From Chalciporus piperatus (taxonomy: Eukaryota > Basidiomycota > Agaricomycetes > Boletales > Boletaceae): DNA of 64,000 nucleotides. The position numbers and the translations under genes are program-made. The notes beneath the pieces are model-generated. The model saw only the letters and a list, made by a program, of their open reading frames with translations, was not told the origin of the DNA and did not search any database. Positions 1 to 11,008 of the stretch are shown one piece after another (within the stretch, counting starts at the first letter, position 1; every line of letters starts with the position of its first letter). The stretch spans positions 248,001-312,000 of the forward strand of contig JBBPTG010000001.1 in assembly GCA_038093975.1 (NCBI GenBank), given 5' to 3'.

Positions 1-187
1 CCTCGATCTGCTACACTCGTGGCATGAGTGAAGGCGAAGAAGTGAATTGAGGGTGTCATTTTATCAATACCCCCGGGCAGTTGTGTTGAAGTTGACGAGC
101 TTTTACAATCAGACACTGATATTCACATACTGGATTACAAAATTCTACATATCGACTGGATGATAAAACTCAAGACCGAGACTACCT

Positions 188-1114
188 TCACTGGGTGAAA
201 TCGACGCAGCTCATGTAACTATCTCAGAATGAGCAAACTGTTCAGTACGGGGGTTCGACTTCGACTTACGTTTGGTCAACGGATCTCGCGTCCCACCACC
301 ACTGCAACACGCAAGTTCCCGCAGTGGCGCACGCACCATTAAGGTTGGGGATCGTGACGGAGAACGAGGTCTGGTTAGCGGGAATGGGCGCAGACACGGA
401 ATATGCGGGGTCGAAGTAAATCAGCGGTCCTGCGAGAACACTGGGAATTGGTGAGTTATCACTGAAATAACCGTCTGAACCGGTAGGTAGTTACGTGTTG
501 GTGTTGGCGTTAACCACGCTGACGTTCTATTCATATAGGTAAGGTGCTGGTGTTGACTGAACAAGGAGATGAACTGACAGCAACTCCGGTGTGAGGAGCC
601 CGAAGGTCGATTTTAATGGGCACGACTTGGTTGGCAGCAAACTTCTGGACGTTGCTCTCGTTGTCGGCATACTGAAGGGATACTGTTAGTTTACCCGTTA
701 TTTTTTCGTGACAAACTTACCATGAGACCCTTGCACAGATGGAGGTGGCAGGCAGACTGCGAGGATGTCGGCGATCTGTTAGTCGATCCATACAACCCAG
801 AGGGTTGTACTAACCGTGGTCTGAGAGTTGATGTTCTGTTCCTCCAATTGTTGATTGCCATATCTATGCACTTGGTGAGTGTGGGGCAAGCGTTTTTGGA
901 AAAGCTACTGACTGGTCGCTAGAAACGGTGCTGTAGATCTGACTACCACAAGCAGCTTCGAATGCGGTACCGGGCTTCATGAAGGACGGTAAGCATCCGT
1001 GTAAAATACGTGAGTGAGATCTACCTGGCGGCGAGGAGGGCTGGTGATGAGTCCGTGCGCCAAAGTGCTGCCCGCCAAACCAGCAATTGCGAGGAAGGTA
1101 GCAAGTTTGTTCAT
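188..1114 (-). CDS. Secreted LPMO_10-like (chitin-binding type 4) copper monooxygenase
   Basis: The first exon (1025-1114) encodes a secretion signal, MNKLATFLAIAGLAGSTLA, followed at once by His-Gly in HGLITSPPRRQ. A mature N-terminal histidine is the first copper ligand of lytic polysaccharide monooxygenases. Splicing to 974 gives PGTAFEAACGSQIYSTVSSD, and later exons give YGNQQLEEQNINSQTT, ACHLHLCKGLM, KIDLRAPHTGVANVSVV (a second His candidate), VTIPNLNGACATAGTCVLQW and a final exon YMSCVDFTQ before the stop at 188-190. There are about six short introns. This order matches fungal secreted proteins of the LPMO_10 / chitin-binding type 4 superfamily, whose known members cleave polysaccharides oxidatively at a surface copper site. 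Substrate cannot be told from sequence. The family call is inferred from the His1 mature end and the conserved cysteine blocks. Exon joins in the middle are less certain than both ends. Confidence 0.8.
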
Positions 1115-2435
1115 CGTCGAGTATGATTGATTGGGAGTCTGGTTGACGAAGAATGGACTGCCTGCAGCCCGCCCTTTTATGCAGGATCTCATATTCCAAA
1201 GTTGGGTCAAGAGCATGTTTTCTGCATTGACAAAATCATAGCTAGGTGTTCGGTGCCCAATCTAACTTGCAACAACACGGTACCGGCGGCCTTTTTGCAC
1301 TTTGTATTTTTGGGTTGGTTGTTCCGCGGGTTTGCCAAGCATCCCCTCGTGACACAGAGTCCGTGCTACGCATCATACAGCAGTATCATTGTCCGACAAT
1401 GCCACGACTTTGATGCGAGAATCATGTTAAGCCGTGGTTCAGGCAATTCATCGCATTGTTATCGGGGATCAAAGAGTCGCTCACAATTCGAACACTGGGT
1501 CCTTTGCATGCTCCAAGTTAACTTGACAGAAAGGGGAGAATATTAATACCCAGCATAAGGCAGGAAGGAAGCAGTGAGGCTTTCGCCCGTAAATACCACT
1601 CGACTTATTCGCCAGTGAGTACTTGAGTCCTCACCCGCGAACAGAACCATACAACCCGTCGACTGTTCCTCCTGTCCACAAACGCACCGAGTCTCCGGGA
1701 GTTTTTAGATATGGGATGACAACAGAAAGTGAGACCTAGGAAAGATTGAAATACATGTTTAGCTAACATCGAGACACCAGCTGAAATGGCCAACGTATGA
1801 CCAACCCATCTCTCGGCGTTCCCACCACGGCGCACGACATACCGGCTGGAACATCACAGTCGATTTCAGTACGCACGCCAAGCAGTCATGCACTTGGTTC
1901 CCATAGCCAACATACTCACAATACGGTTGCTCGGGAACTGGCAGGTCGACCACGCAGCTGCGCAATGCGATGCCCTGTTGGCACTGGCTCAGATCCTTGT
2001 TGCATACGGGACCAACGCGTCAATCATCATTCAGAATGAGAAGACCACACATAGCCTACACAGCCTCTCAAAGCACTGTCATCATCTTGGAAACTCTTGG
2101 CAGAACGGCCTCAATGGGAAACTGTGAGCCGCATTGCGTCGTGAGCAATGAGGTCGTGCATCTTCCGTACACAAGGGTAACCAAGCCCGGCCCCACCCCG
2201 CTTCCATATCGGAAAGAAAACGGAGCTGACAATTCTAATTTGCATACCTCGGATGAAGATCTTATCCGCCTCAACGAAACCACCATCTGAGACCCCATGG
2301 AAACCCAGTCGAGCAGACGCAGAGAAGACTTGAATGAGAGACATTGGACCTAGGTCTCGATGATACGGCTATCTGCGAGGAAAGAGTACCTGCAATCGCT
2401 TGCTCGTCCATGACGAAATGCTCGACGGAAAATAC
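1115..2435. other. Gene-poor stretch, no recognised gene
   Basis: This 1.3 kb holds only short overlapping frames on both strands. On the minus strand, splice-like pieces can be chained from an ATG at 2411 (MDEQAIA, then FSASARLGFHGVSDGGFVEADK), but no familiar domain emerges and the frame soon closes. The rest is probably the promoter of the secreted gene on one side and the 3-prime flank of the hydrolase on the other, or a decayed gene. Confidence 0.5.
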
Positions 2436-3187
2436 CTAGATTCCAAGTTCATCTATCCATCGGTCTACTTCCCTGAGGGCCCGTTCTCCTACAGGATCTT
2501 CAACCTCAATTAGGTCTACCCACATACTCTGGGAAAGCCGGCCTTGAGCTCTGATCGCGTTCATTTCCTCTGGTTTCGCCATCACTGCAACGGGGAATTG
2601 GAGTTCGTAGTTGAATTCTGCAAGTGGTGTGGGTAATGTATCGGGGTACAACGATGCATTGGAAGGAGGCGGTGATATGAGGAAGAGACCTTGCGCGGGG
2701 TGCGAGGATATATATGTCTGTGCGATCAGCGAAGCAAACCCACTCGCGAAAATAACAGGAGGGAACGGTGAACCCGACGACAACAGATTTGTTCTCAACT
2801 CTGACGCACTAGCATGAGTTGGAAGAGATTCGCAAGACGAGGAGATGCTGACCATCAGAACAAACTTCCATGAGCTCTTCGGAGGTGGAATTCCTTGATT
2901 TCGCTGGGGCAAAGTAACTCTCCATACATGTGAAACCCTTCTCGCACAGGAATGATGAGTATGCGGTGAGTCTAGAAGGAACGAGCTGGTGAGCTTGGGT
3001 GACGGTGACCTCTCCGTAAAGTGACTGACGGCGCATGCTGCGAAGGTGCCCACTCCTGGGCAGAACAGAACACGAGAGGTGTTGGCGCTGCCCGTATAGC
3101 TGATGGAGCTGGTCTCTTGATGACGAAGGAAGACCTGTGCAATGTGCGGGCATTGCACAGGGAGAATTGTCGTGTGCAATACCGCAT
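2436..3187 (-). CDS. Alpha/beta-hydrolase-fold protein, possibly mitochondrial
   Basis: The 3-prime exon reads FPPVIFASGFASLIAQTYIS, then HPAQGLFLISPPPSN and a run to DRWIDELGI before the stop. The strand-turn-helix FASGFASLIAQ followed by a hydrophobic strand and a Pro-rich loop looks like the nucleophile-elbow half of an alpha/beta-hydrolase, although the usual G-x-S-x-G is not intact. An intron at 2801-2852 joins EELMEVCSD to ELRTNLLSSG in frame. The upstream exons are hard to fix: reading from the ATG at 3187 gives MRYCTRQFSLCNARTLHR, basic and poor in acidic residues like a mitochondrial presequence. The start lies only about 87 bp from that of RPB8 on the other strand. Substrate is unknown, and the start and first splices are provisional. 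Confidence 0.5.
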
Positions 3188-3273
3188 CACTGAGGGATCA
3201 ATGGGTCAAGCACTCTGTGACGTTCGTTGTGCCATAACGGGACATTGCCAGTCAATACAACCTCACCCAAACC

Positions 3274-3897
3274 ATGTCATCGGCCTCGTCAAACATCGTC
3301 TTTGACGACATATTCACCATCAATGCGATCGATAAAGAGGGAAAGAAATTTGATAGAGGTACAAAGGAGTCCGTTACTCGAGCACTTAATCTAATTGATA
3401 AACTCGCTAGTGTCGCGGCTGTATGCTCGCTCAAAGAATCATGACATGGACATGACTCTGGATTACAACATTGAGCTATTCCACCTCTCTGAGGGCCAAA
3501 ATATCGCTATGGCGCTTGCTTCATCCTTAAATCGAGGCGGACCGGGTGATGGTGCTGAAGGAGAGGACAAGGACAGGCATATCTGGAGGCCGGACGGGAG
3601 CGGCCAGCAAGGGTTGGAGGAAGAGTACGACTATGTAATGTATGGGAAGGTGAGTATCTGTTTGATGGGATTGGTCTCAGTGAACGAGCAGGCATCGTGT
3701 AGGTGTACAAATTTGATGGTGGAACTGGAGAGATAGTGTAAGACCGCTGCGCTCACACTTGTTAATTGATGACTTACTTCACGCACAGCACGGCTTATGC
3801 ATCTTTCGGTGGGCTACTGTTGTCGCTGACGGGATCTTTTAGACATATGGCTGGCATCGTCCTCGGGGACCCCGTCTACATTCTTCTCAGAAAATAA
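3274..3897 (+). CDS. RPB8: RNA polymerases I, II and III subunit RPABC3 (RPB8)
   Basis: Four exons (3274-3358, 3411-3649, 3703-3737, 3789-3897) splice in frame to a 155-residue protein. It begins with IVFDDIFTINAIDKEGKKFD and VSRLYARSKNHDMDMTLDYN, and ends with YDYVMYGKVYKFDGG, TAYASFGGLLLSL and VYILLRK. These are the conserved blocks of RPB8, the OB-fold subunit shared by the three nuclear RNA polymerases. The length is close to the 145-150 residues usual for the family. Residues of roughly 70-100 form a longer Gly/Asp-rich loop (GGPGDGAEGEDKD), corresponding to the flexible loop seen in other RPB8 proteins. It is divergent from the hydrolase gene over a very short spacer and convergent with Con-6. 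Confidence 0.95.
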
Positions 3898-3992
3898 ACA
3901 CCAACTTTAGAGGTAACAAATGATTACTCTCATACACAAATGCTGCTGCAGACGATTATCGTACAATACTACAACTCATAAACGTGACGCGA

Positions 3993-4414
3993 TCACGCGT
4001 CCAAATCCTGCAAGACATGTTTGGAACGCTCCTTCACTTCCTCCGAAACATTGGGGTTTTTCAACGTGGCCTGAAACACTGCGTCAACAAACGCCGAACA
4101 GACAGCGTGCTCGACAGACCTTGTGGCCGCCAATGACGTTACCGGGGTTCTTCCCCTCGTCATCGCGCCTGTTCTGCTCGGGCAGCTCGCCACTACTTTT
4201 CATCTCCTCGAGCACTTGCTTCGAATGCTCCTTCGCCTCCTCAGAGACTTGGGGGTTCGCGATCGAAGCCTCTGCAAAGTATCAGTCAGTCACTGCAAGG
4301 TGCCATATGGTGGATGGTGGGCGTACTGTACCCGCCAGCGACCTGCGTGAGGTGTGTCAGCCGACGATGTCCCGAATGTCAAGAGAGATGGCTCACGTTT
4401 CCAGGGTTTGCCAT
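3993..4414 (-). CDS. Conidiation-specific protein 6 (Con-6) family
   Basis: A four-exon gene encodes about 87 residues with two Con-6 repeats. The first exon is MANPGN. A 16-nt second exon supplies VAGGY, then KASIANPQVSEEAKEHSKQV and EGKNPGNVIGGHK follow. The last exon gives TLKNPNVSEEVKERSKHVLQ and ends DLDA. The repeated N-P-x-V-S-E-E-x-K pattern preceded by NPGNV-x-GG is the hallmark of the family. Con-6 was first described as abundant in Neurospora conidia; homologues occur through fungi and are linked to spores and stress, with no enzymatic activity assigned. The protein is small, charged and likely disordered. Splices were chosen because they restore both repeats in one frame. Confidence 0.88.
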
Positions 4415-4703
4415 TGTAGTGTTGTCTAAGAGGTGAGATGGTTGTAAAAGTGGGAGAAGAGGTGAACTGAGAGACCGTCGAACATGCCCGGGCTTATAAT
4501 GTTTTCTGCCATGCTACGTCACCGTCAACTCGACGTTCGATGAAGTCATCGCTCTACTCACGTGACTAAATGCGATGGAGATGTCTTCCGACATGTTTCG
4601 GTTTCGACTTTGAATTGGATTGACACCGTCTAGGCACAAATGTTTTCCGACAGACTCGATGATATACCAACTAATGTCACTGCCAGCAACTCGCATTAAG
4701 CAC

Positions 4704-6568
4704 CTAGGGCTGCGGCAAGACCTTGCCTGGGTTCATGATGTTGAGCGGGTCGAACACCTGCTTGATTTTCCTCATCCACTCTATGCTCACATCGCTCTTC
4801 GAATAATGAAGTGCGCTCGTCTTCATCGACCCAATCCCATGTTCTGCAGATATGGAACCTTTGTGTGCGGCTGTGTAACGTAGTCAGGTTTGTCGCTCGA
4901 CCCAAGGATTGCAAGTCAGCACATACCAACGACCTCGTAAATGAATGGTTCTAGAGCTGCTTCTAGTTCCGGACGGTATCCATTCTTGGCAATGACGTTC
5001 ATGTGGAGGTTTCCTGCGAAGCGCGCTGATGAGATCAATTTCAAGGGCATAGTGGAAATACTTACCGTCACCGACATGTCCGTATCCCATGACTTTGGAG
5101 ATTCCATGGTCCCCATACAGACCTTTGGAGATCAGGCGCTCGCGGATGGTATCAACGACTTCTTGAAAGTTGGCGAGAGGAACAGAGACATCGTATTTGT
5201 ATGGTTTTCCTTCCTTCTGCACGCATTCTGTCAAGCCTTCCCGGAGCGCCCAGAGTGCTGCGAATTGGCTCGGTGACTGTGAGAGTGTTCCTGTGTAAAT
5301 CAGGGGTTCGTCAGCTTCCATTAGGCTTTCGAGTAGGCTATTCAGTTTCTGTTATTAGCAAAGATGATTCCGTTCAGCTGAGCATCGGGCTGACACACGC
5401 CGGTATAATTACCTCCAGGTCGTGCTCTTGGTTCCCACCGCTCGTCTCTACAAGGACAAAGCACTGTGCATCACCAACTTCGTCTACGTTGAGGATGGGT
5501 CCCAAGCCGTGGGCGAGACCCATATCATAGGCGGTCCGGTCGATGTATTCAAATGCGGACAAGATTTCTCCCAGTTGCCTTTTGACTATCTGGAAAAGCG
5601 GAAGGACGTTCTTGAAGTGGGGTAATGCCAAAAAGATATTATTGGATGCCTGTGGAGCTGGCGGGGTGAGAATGGAGACACCCGTGATAACACCGAGCGT
5701 TCCCTCTCCACCAATGAACAACTGCTTGAGGTCGTACCCTTGAGGAAGGGTGAGATAAACTGTCTTATTACGGAGGAGAGATGATTTACCGGTGTTGTCC
5801 TTGCGAAGAGTGGACAACTGGTCGAGAACGGAGCCGTCAGGAAGAACAACCTCGAGGCCGAGCACGGTGCCATGGAGGGATCCGTATCGCAAGAGACGAA
5901 GACCCCCTGCATTTGTGGAGAGATTTCCGCCGATCTGACAACTTGAACGACGTGAGATTGAGGATAAGACAAGCGGTCATATACAGACCTTCCCTTTGCG
6001 CCAAGATCGAGGGGCATGATGTGATCGTGAGGGGCGATGTAGTTGCTAAGAGACTCTAGGATACATCCAGCGTCTGCGACGAGAATACCTGGGAGGGACG
6101 AATGAAATGGATGATGCATTGGGAATGTGAATGTAAACGTGGAAATTTACCAGAGACTGGATCAAAGGAGCGAACATTGTTCATTGCGCCCAAGCTAAGA
6201 ACGACTTCTTTCTCCAAAGATATGCCCCCACCCACGAGGCCAGTGTTACCACCTTGCGGGACTACGCCGATGCGACGACTGGCACAGTACTTGACGATAT
6301 CACTGACCTGCTGAGTTGTTTTGGGACGCAACACGGTAGTTGCATGACCGTGGTATTTGCCCATCCAGTCGACATTGTAGGGTACGAGGTCGTCTGACTG
6401 GTTTGAGGAAGGAGGGTGGGTGGAGAGGATGGAAGTTGCCGGGAGAATCGTTGCAAAGTGAGCAACGTCTTCGCTAGTTACGGAATTTAAATGGGAGAAG
6501 GAGGGGATGTTGTGTGCCCATCTTCTGGCTGAGAATGTGCGACGAGGGATGATACGGAGGGAAAACAT
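4704..6568 (-). CDS. DLD2: Mitochondrial FAD-linked D-2-hydroxyglutarate / D-lactate dehydrogenase
   Basis: The start at 6568 gives [20 protein letters not shown], an Arg-rich presequence typical of mitochondrial import. The FAD_binding_4 domain follows with [15 protein letters not shown], then [18 protein letters not shown] and [12 protein letters not shown]. The C-terminal FAD-oxidase domain carries the signature GHVGDG joined to [12 protein letters not shown], then [12 protein letters not shown], and ends [16 protein letters not shown]. About eight short introns interrupt it. Family members oxidise D-2-hydroxyglutarate to 2-oxoglutarate or D-lactate to pyruvate and pass electrons to cytochrome c or another acceptor. 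[11 protein letters not shown] fits the DLD2/D2HGDH branch better than classical DLD1, but the substrate is inference. A GTP-less upstream TTG extends the frame slightly and was not used as a start. It is divergent from the CNH/GYF gene over about 210 bp. Confidence 0.9.
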
Positions 6569-6779
6569 GGCGCTGCAAGACAAGCACCACCACTGGGACT
6601 ACTAGTACTACTACTAGGATAGCCTGTAGTTCATCCTCGTGGCCCGGAGAGCCGTAGATCACGTGATGACTAAATATGTCGTTGGTTCCCTCGAATGACA
6701 TGCTCCATCGCAAAGTTGGTCTACACCGACCACCAGTCCTCCGTCCCCACGGAAGACGACGACGAGTCCCCCAGTCTCG

Positions 6780-9700
6780 ATGACTTCCGAGGGCGACAAC
6801 GACGCTGAGCAACACACTCACTCTCAACTGGATACCACTCAACAACAGGATTCATCAAGCGTCCGTAGCTTGCCAGTCGCTCATGTCTCTCCATTCCACT
6901 CTGAACTGCAACGTCCATCCACCGCTCGTTCCCCACCCTCGGTCGACGCACATTCAGAGGTCCATGCTCAGTCGCCCTCGACATCAGACCCCACACGGGA
7001 TCGCCTGGCCAGACGTCGCTCAACCATAGAGGTATTTCACAGTCTCACCCTTGTTTTCACATCCCAGCACAATATTCACGTCCAATCCAGCCCGCCCGCT
7101 TCAACAACCGCCTCTCCGGATTTTTCTCAAATCTAATACATCGACGCGATACCATCACCTCGTCTAATACTCGTCCAATTGCCGAAGACAGACCATCAAC
7201 GCCTGTCCAAGCTCAGTCTGAGCCGCCTTCGAGGCCACCATCGCCACCCCCCGCCCGGCCAATGACCCCACCTCCCCCATTACCTTCTCCAACTCTCACC
7301 GAGCTGGGTCTATCTTTATCTGCGATAACTCAAGACCTCTCGCCTTCCCATTACAATTCTCCACCAATAAGTGGGGCATTTTTGGCCCCTCATTATCTCC
7401 TCCTCTGCCATGCCCAAGGCTTGGATGTTCTACCCCTGGTGGCTCCCCCCGCCCCACAGCCATATGCACTCGTCCGTAGGGTCCCCTTTCGAAGTGTGGT
7501 CGTAATGGAACATCGTGGGGTACTAGTGGCTATCGCCGGCCGGAGGGATGGTGTTCGAGTATATGCGCTCGAAGAAGTTAAGAAAGCTGTCGAATGGCGA
7601 ATAGAGGTCGAGATTCGCAGGGAACGCGAACGGTCACGCAGAGAAGAGTCCAAGAAACCTCCTCTTGGAAACGTGATCATTGGCCGGCACGATTCGGCAG
7701 AAAAACGCGGGAAACGATCGTTTTCGACACCACCAATCGGCGAGGTACTGCAAAATGGAAAGGTCACCTCGAGATCATCGTCAATCCCCGACGTGACGAT
7801 TCCAAAGAAGCCTCGGCCCCCGACAATACAACCACTATCGGCGCCCCCTCCCAGCGGACAACCTCCCCCGTATACTGATAACCGGCCGCCTTTACGTAGC
7901 CGGAGGTCCTCTGTATCAGTAAACATAGCTCGATCTAGGCGGTCCTCCTTGTCCTTGGTCGTCGTTCCCCCAGTTCCACCGCTTGCCACACAAGCTTCGG
8001 GCGGAACGTCTGTCACCGTCACAAATCCTGCGGATGTCTCGAAGACCTCGGACTGGCTTGAAGCCAGCGACGACGAGGCTATTGATATATTAACGGCCGG
8101 TGCAAGTGGCAGTCAAGCTTTGGATGAGAGGACCAGCTCTATCCCACCTCCAAGGAATGACGATGAGGGTGGTAACCTAGGCGACACCACGTCCACCCTT
8201 CCAGTCCGAAGTCATACGGTTCAATCCAACCGAAGGACTCGCCCCTCGAACCATGATTTGACCCTCCCTCGCGCGAACGTAAGTCTGTCGTGTTCAACAT
8301 ATCCCGCCGGTTCTTATTTCCTTGAATCAGGCATTGCCAACTTCTCCGGCAATTAACGTCGCTAATCCCTCTGACGATAACCCACCAGCACAGCCATCCC
8401 TGGATGTGGATCCTGACGAAGATGATGATGATGCAGCCGCCGTTCCTGGTGAACGAATTACGCTTGCCCAAGCTCTGCTGGAAAGCAGACTTCCTGATTT
8501 ACCCCCTGCTGGTACCCTCCCTGCTGGTACCCTTCGACACCAGGAGCCTATCCTGATTAACGCGTCCGCTCACGGGCCTGGCGAGGATGGCCTTCCTACA
8601 ACATCCTCTTTATCTGACGCCTTTTCTTCGCACAATCGCAGCGTCGCCAGCCGACAAGGGAGGCGACGGCGTCGATGGTCTGTCCTTGGTAGCATTTTTA
8701 ATCCCACTGGCTCCCAGGACATGAGAATTTCTCCCTCTTTGTATGAGACACCGCCTGGTTCTCCCGTGTCCCCAACATCATCGCCTATACCCGAAATTGA
8801 GGGTAGACCTCTCGCACGTTCACTTTCCAACCGCTCACGACCCCCATCAACGCCGGCGAGTCCGGCGCCCCGGCCATCTACTTCCGGTGGTTCCTTCCCT
8901 TCACACTCTAACTCAATTCCACCCGTGCCTAGTGTTCCCTCTGCTTTGCCAGCTGCACCTTCCAGCCGCTTTCTTCCGCGAATTTTCAGTGGGGCGTTCG
9001 CGTCACGTAAATCAGACGACCGACATCCCACGCTTTTGCTCAAGAATGTGGACGTGGATTCGAGAAAGAACAGCTTACAAGTGCCGCCGACTCCGCAAGC
9101 TCCGCCTCCGAAATTGGAATACGTCAAACTTCCTGGAACCAAGGGATCTCTTCTGATTAAAGCAGTCGAGACTCAGAAAAAAAGGTACGTGAGACATATC
9201 TCATTGATCACTAGTTTCTGACTTCTCAACAGTTTCTTGGCCATTCTCTGCGGGGATAATGGCGAGAAGGTCGAGCTGTTCGCTGGAACATATAGAACAG
9301 CTCTCGGTCTCTCTCGCACATTTATCCTCCCGGACTCCCCAAAATCACTCGAGCTGCAGTTGCAGGGCGATGACCTTGTGGAGGTATTTTTGGTATTTTC
9401 GCAAAATGTCTTTGGCTTGGAGCCAGCCACCGTAAGGGTGCGCGAGGTTCGCATTGGACGTGCTGAACGAAGAGCTGCCAGGCGCCGGGTGAGGGAAATA
9501 CGAAGTGGCCACACTGACCTATTCGACACCGATCCACCTGCTCTCGAGGAGGACGACACCAATGTCAGCCTCAGTGTCGGTGTTGCCGTGCCAGCGGGTC
9601 AAGATCCACTTTCTCGCAATAATTCCACTCCACACTTGGTCGAGCCCTCTCACACGCCTACTGGAAGCGCAGGCGCACACGACTCTGCCCTTGCGCACGC

Positions 9701-10864
9701 CGAGGAATTGGTCGCTCTAGCTTCCGCCCAAGTTGGTCCTTATACAACGTTCCAACAATTGTCGTTTGCCCCAAAGATTCCGCTTGCTAGTATAGCCGAC
9801 GACTATATTATCCCCCCTACGTATTCCGATTTTCTCGAATACTGCGCCGAGCATGAGCCAGACACGTATGGCGATGGCAGAAATCTTGCATCCATTCAAC
9901 TCAATCCACCAGGTTTACCTATGCCCGCACCAGCACCTCCTTCGAGGTGGTTCTATCGTGACCCCAAGGGTGTCGTACACGGTATGTCATGGTTCCGTAT
10001 TTTTAGAGTCGTTTTAACCAGTTATATTCAGGACCCTGGAAAGCGAGCTTGATGCAAGCTTGGTACAAAGACGGACTACTACCACCAGACCTCCCAGTTC
10101 GTAAAGAGGAGGACGAGGAATACATCTTGCTCAAAGACCTCAGACAGCAATGTCTTGACCCAGTTCACCCGTTCCGGTCAACCCCCCCACCTCCAACAGT
10201 GCAACCTTCCCCACCGCTATCTGACACATCTAGGCCCTTGCTTCCACCTATCTCCCTTCTTGTTCAGCCTCGCCATTTTGGACCTCCAGCACTTTTTTAC
10301 TCATCTCGAGGTGGCCACAGCACCTCCATTGTCGACGCTCGCGGGCGTTCCGTGATCAAAGGCAGATTCTTTTGGAGCGCGGATGAGGAGGTCAACTCGA
10401 AGGTATACACTCCTCGGATGGGTGACATCAAAAGACTCGAGGCCTTTGATGTGAAGGAACGCTCTGTCATCGTTGCAATGCGGCGAGGAGGGCTAGAGGC
10501 CATGGACTTTGGTGACGCATTGCTTAGACCAGCTGACGAATCACGCACGGCGCTTCCACATTTCCTGCCTCCACCTTCCAATATCAACAGACGAGGTCCT
10601 TTCGTGTGGAAGATAGGGACACCTATCGACTCTTCCACACGTGGCACTGCCCTGTCTGGCAGGACACGGACCGGTTATCTTGGCAGGAAAGCTAGCTATC
10701 CACCAGGAAAATCCCTCGCGAAGAGTGACTTTACGACAGTCTACGACGGTGATCAAGAGTTCACTGATGAAATTATCTTCCTCGGACGTTCAGGAGACGA
10801 CTTGTACCTCTGTGAACGCAATGGAGGTGCCTTTAGGATTCTGAGACTTTGTCCAGACGCATAA
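6780..10864 (+). CDS. Large CNH-domain and GYF-domain protein
   Basis: Five exons (6780-7031, 7091-8278, 8331-9184, 9233-9981, 10032-10864) join in frame to 1291 residues. Residues near 160-280 look like the start of a citron-homology (CNH) beta-propeller (FLAPHYLLLCHAQGLDVLPL, VVVMEHRGVLVAIAGRRDG). A Ser/Pro-rich segment of about 400 residues follows, then more propeller-like strands (FLAILCGDNGEKVELFAGTY, LQGDDLVEVFLVFSQNVFGL). A GYF domain sits near residue 1000: SRWFYRDPKGVVHGPW then LMQAWYKDGLLP. GYF domains bind proline-rich peptides, and CNH domains occur in Rho/vacuolar trafficking regulators. The last 230 residues form a folded tail I do not recognise (IKGRFFWSADEEVNS, IIFLGRSGDDLYLCERNGG). 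The acceptor at 7090/7091 was picked to keep frame. Cellular role is unknown. Confidence 0.8.
8505..8534 (+). repeat. 15-bp coding tandem duplication
   Basis: Two adjacent copies of CCTGCTGGTACCCTY lie in phase within the third exon of the CNH/GYF gene and encode PAGTLPAGTL. Only the last base differs, so the duplication looks recent and frame-preserving. It falls in the disordered insert, where length change should be tolerated. Confidence 0.9.
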
Positions 10865-11008
10865 GCATGCTACTCGTGCCCAACAATCACTATTTAATTT
10901 CTCCCCCCACCTTTCCTCATCACATTGAACATATACATGTTACCTATCACGCCGGGCACACTCGCAGATACCTACGATACCTTTCCCTTTTCAGCATGGA
11001 TAACTAAC

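Noticed and set aside
7393..9142. Long minus-strand open frames opposite the CNH/GYF gene
   Set aside because: They mirror Ser/Pro/Arg-rich coding sequence on the plus strand, a known cause of antisense open frames.
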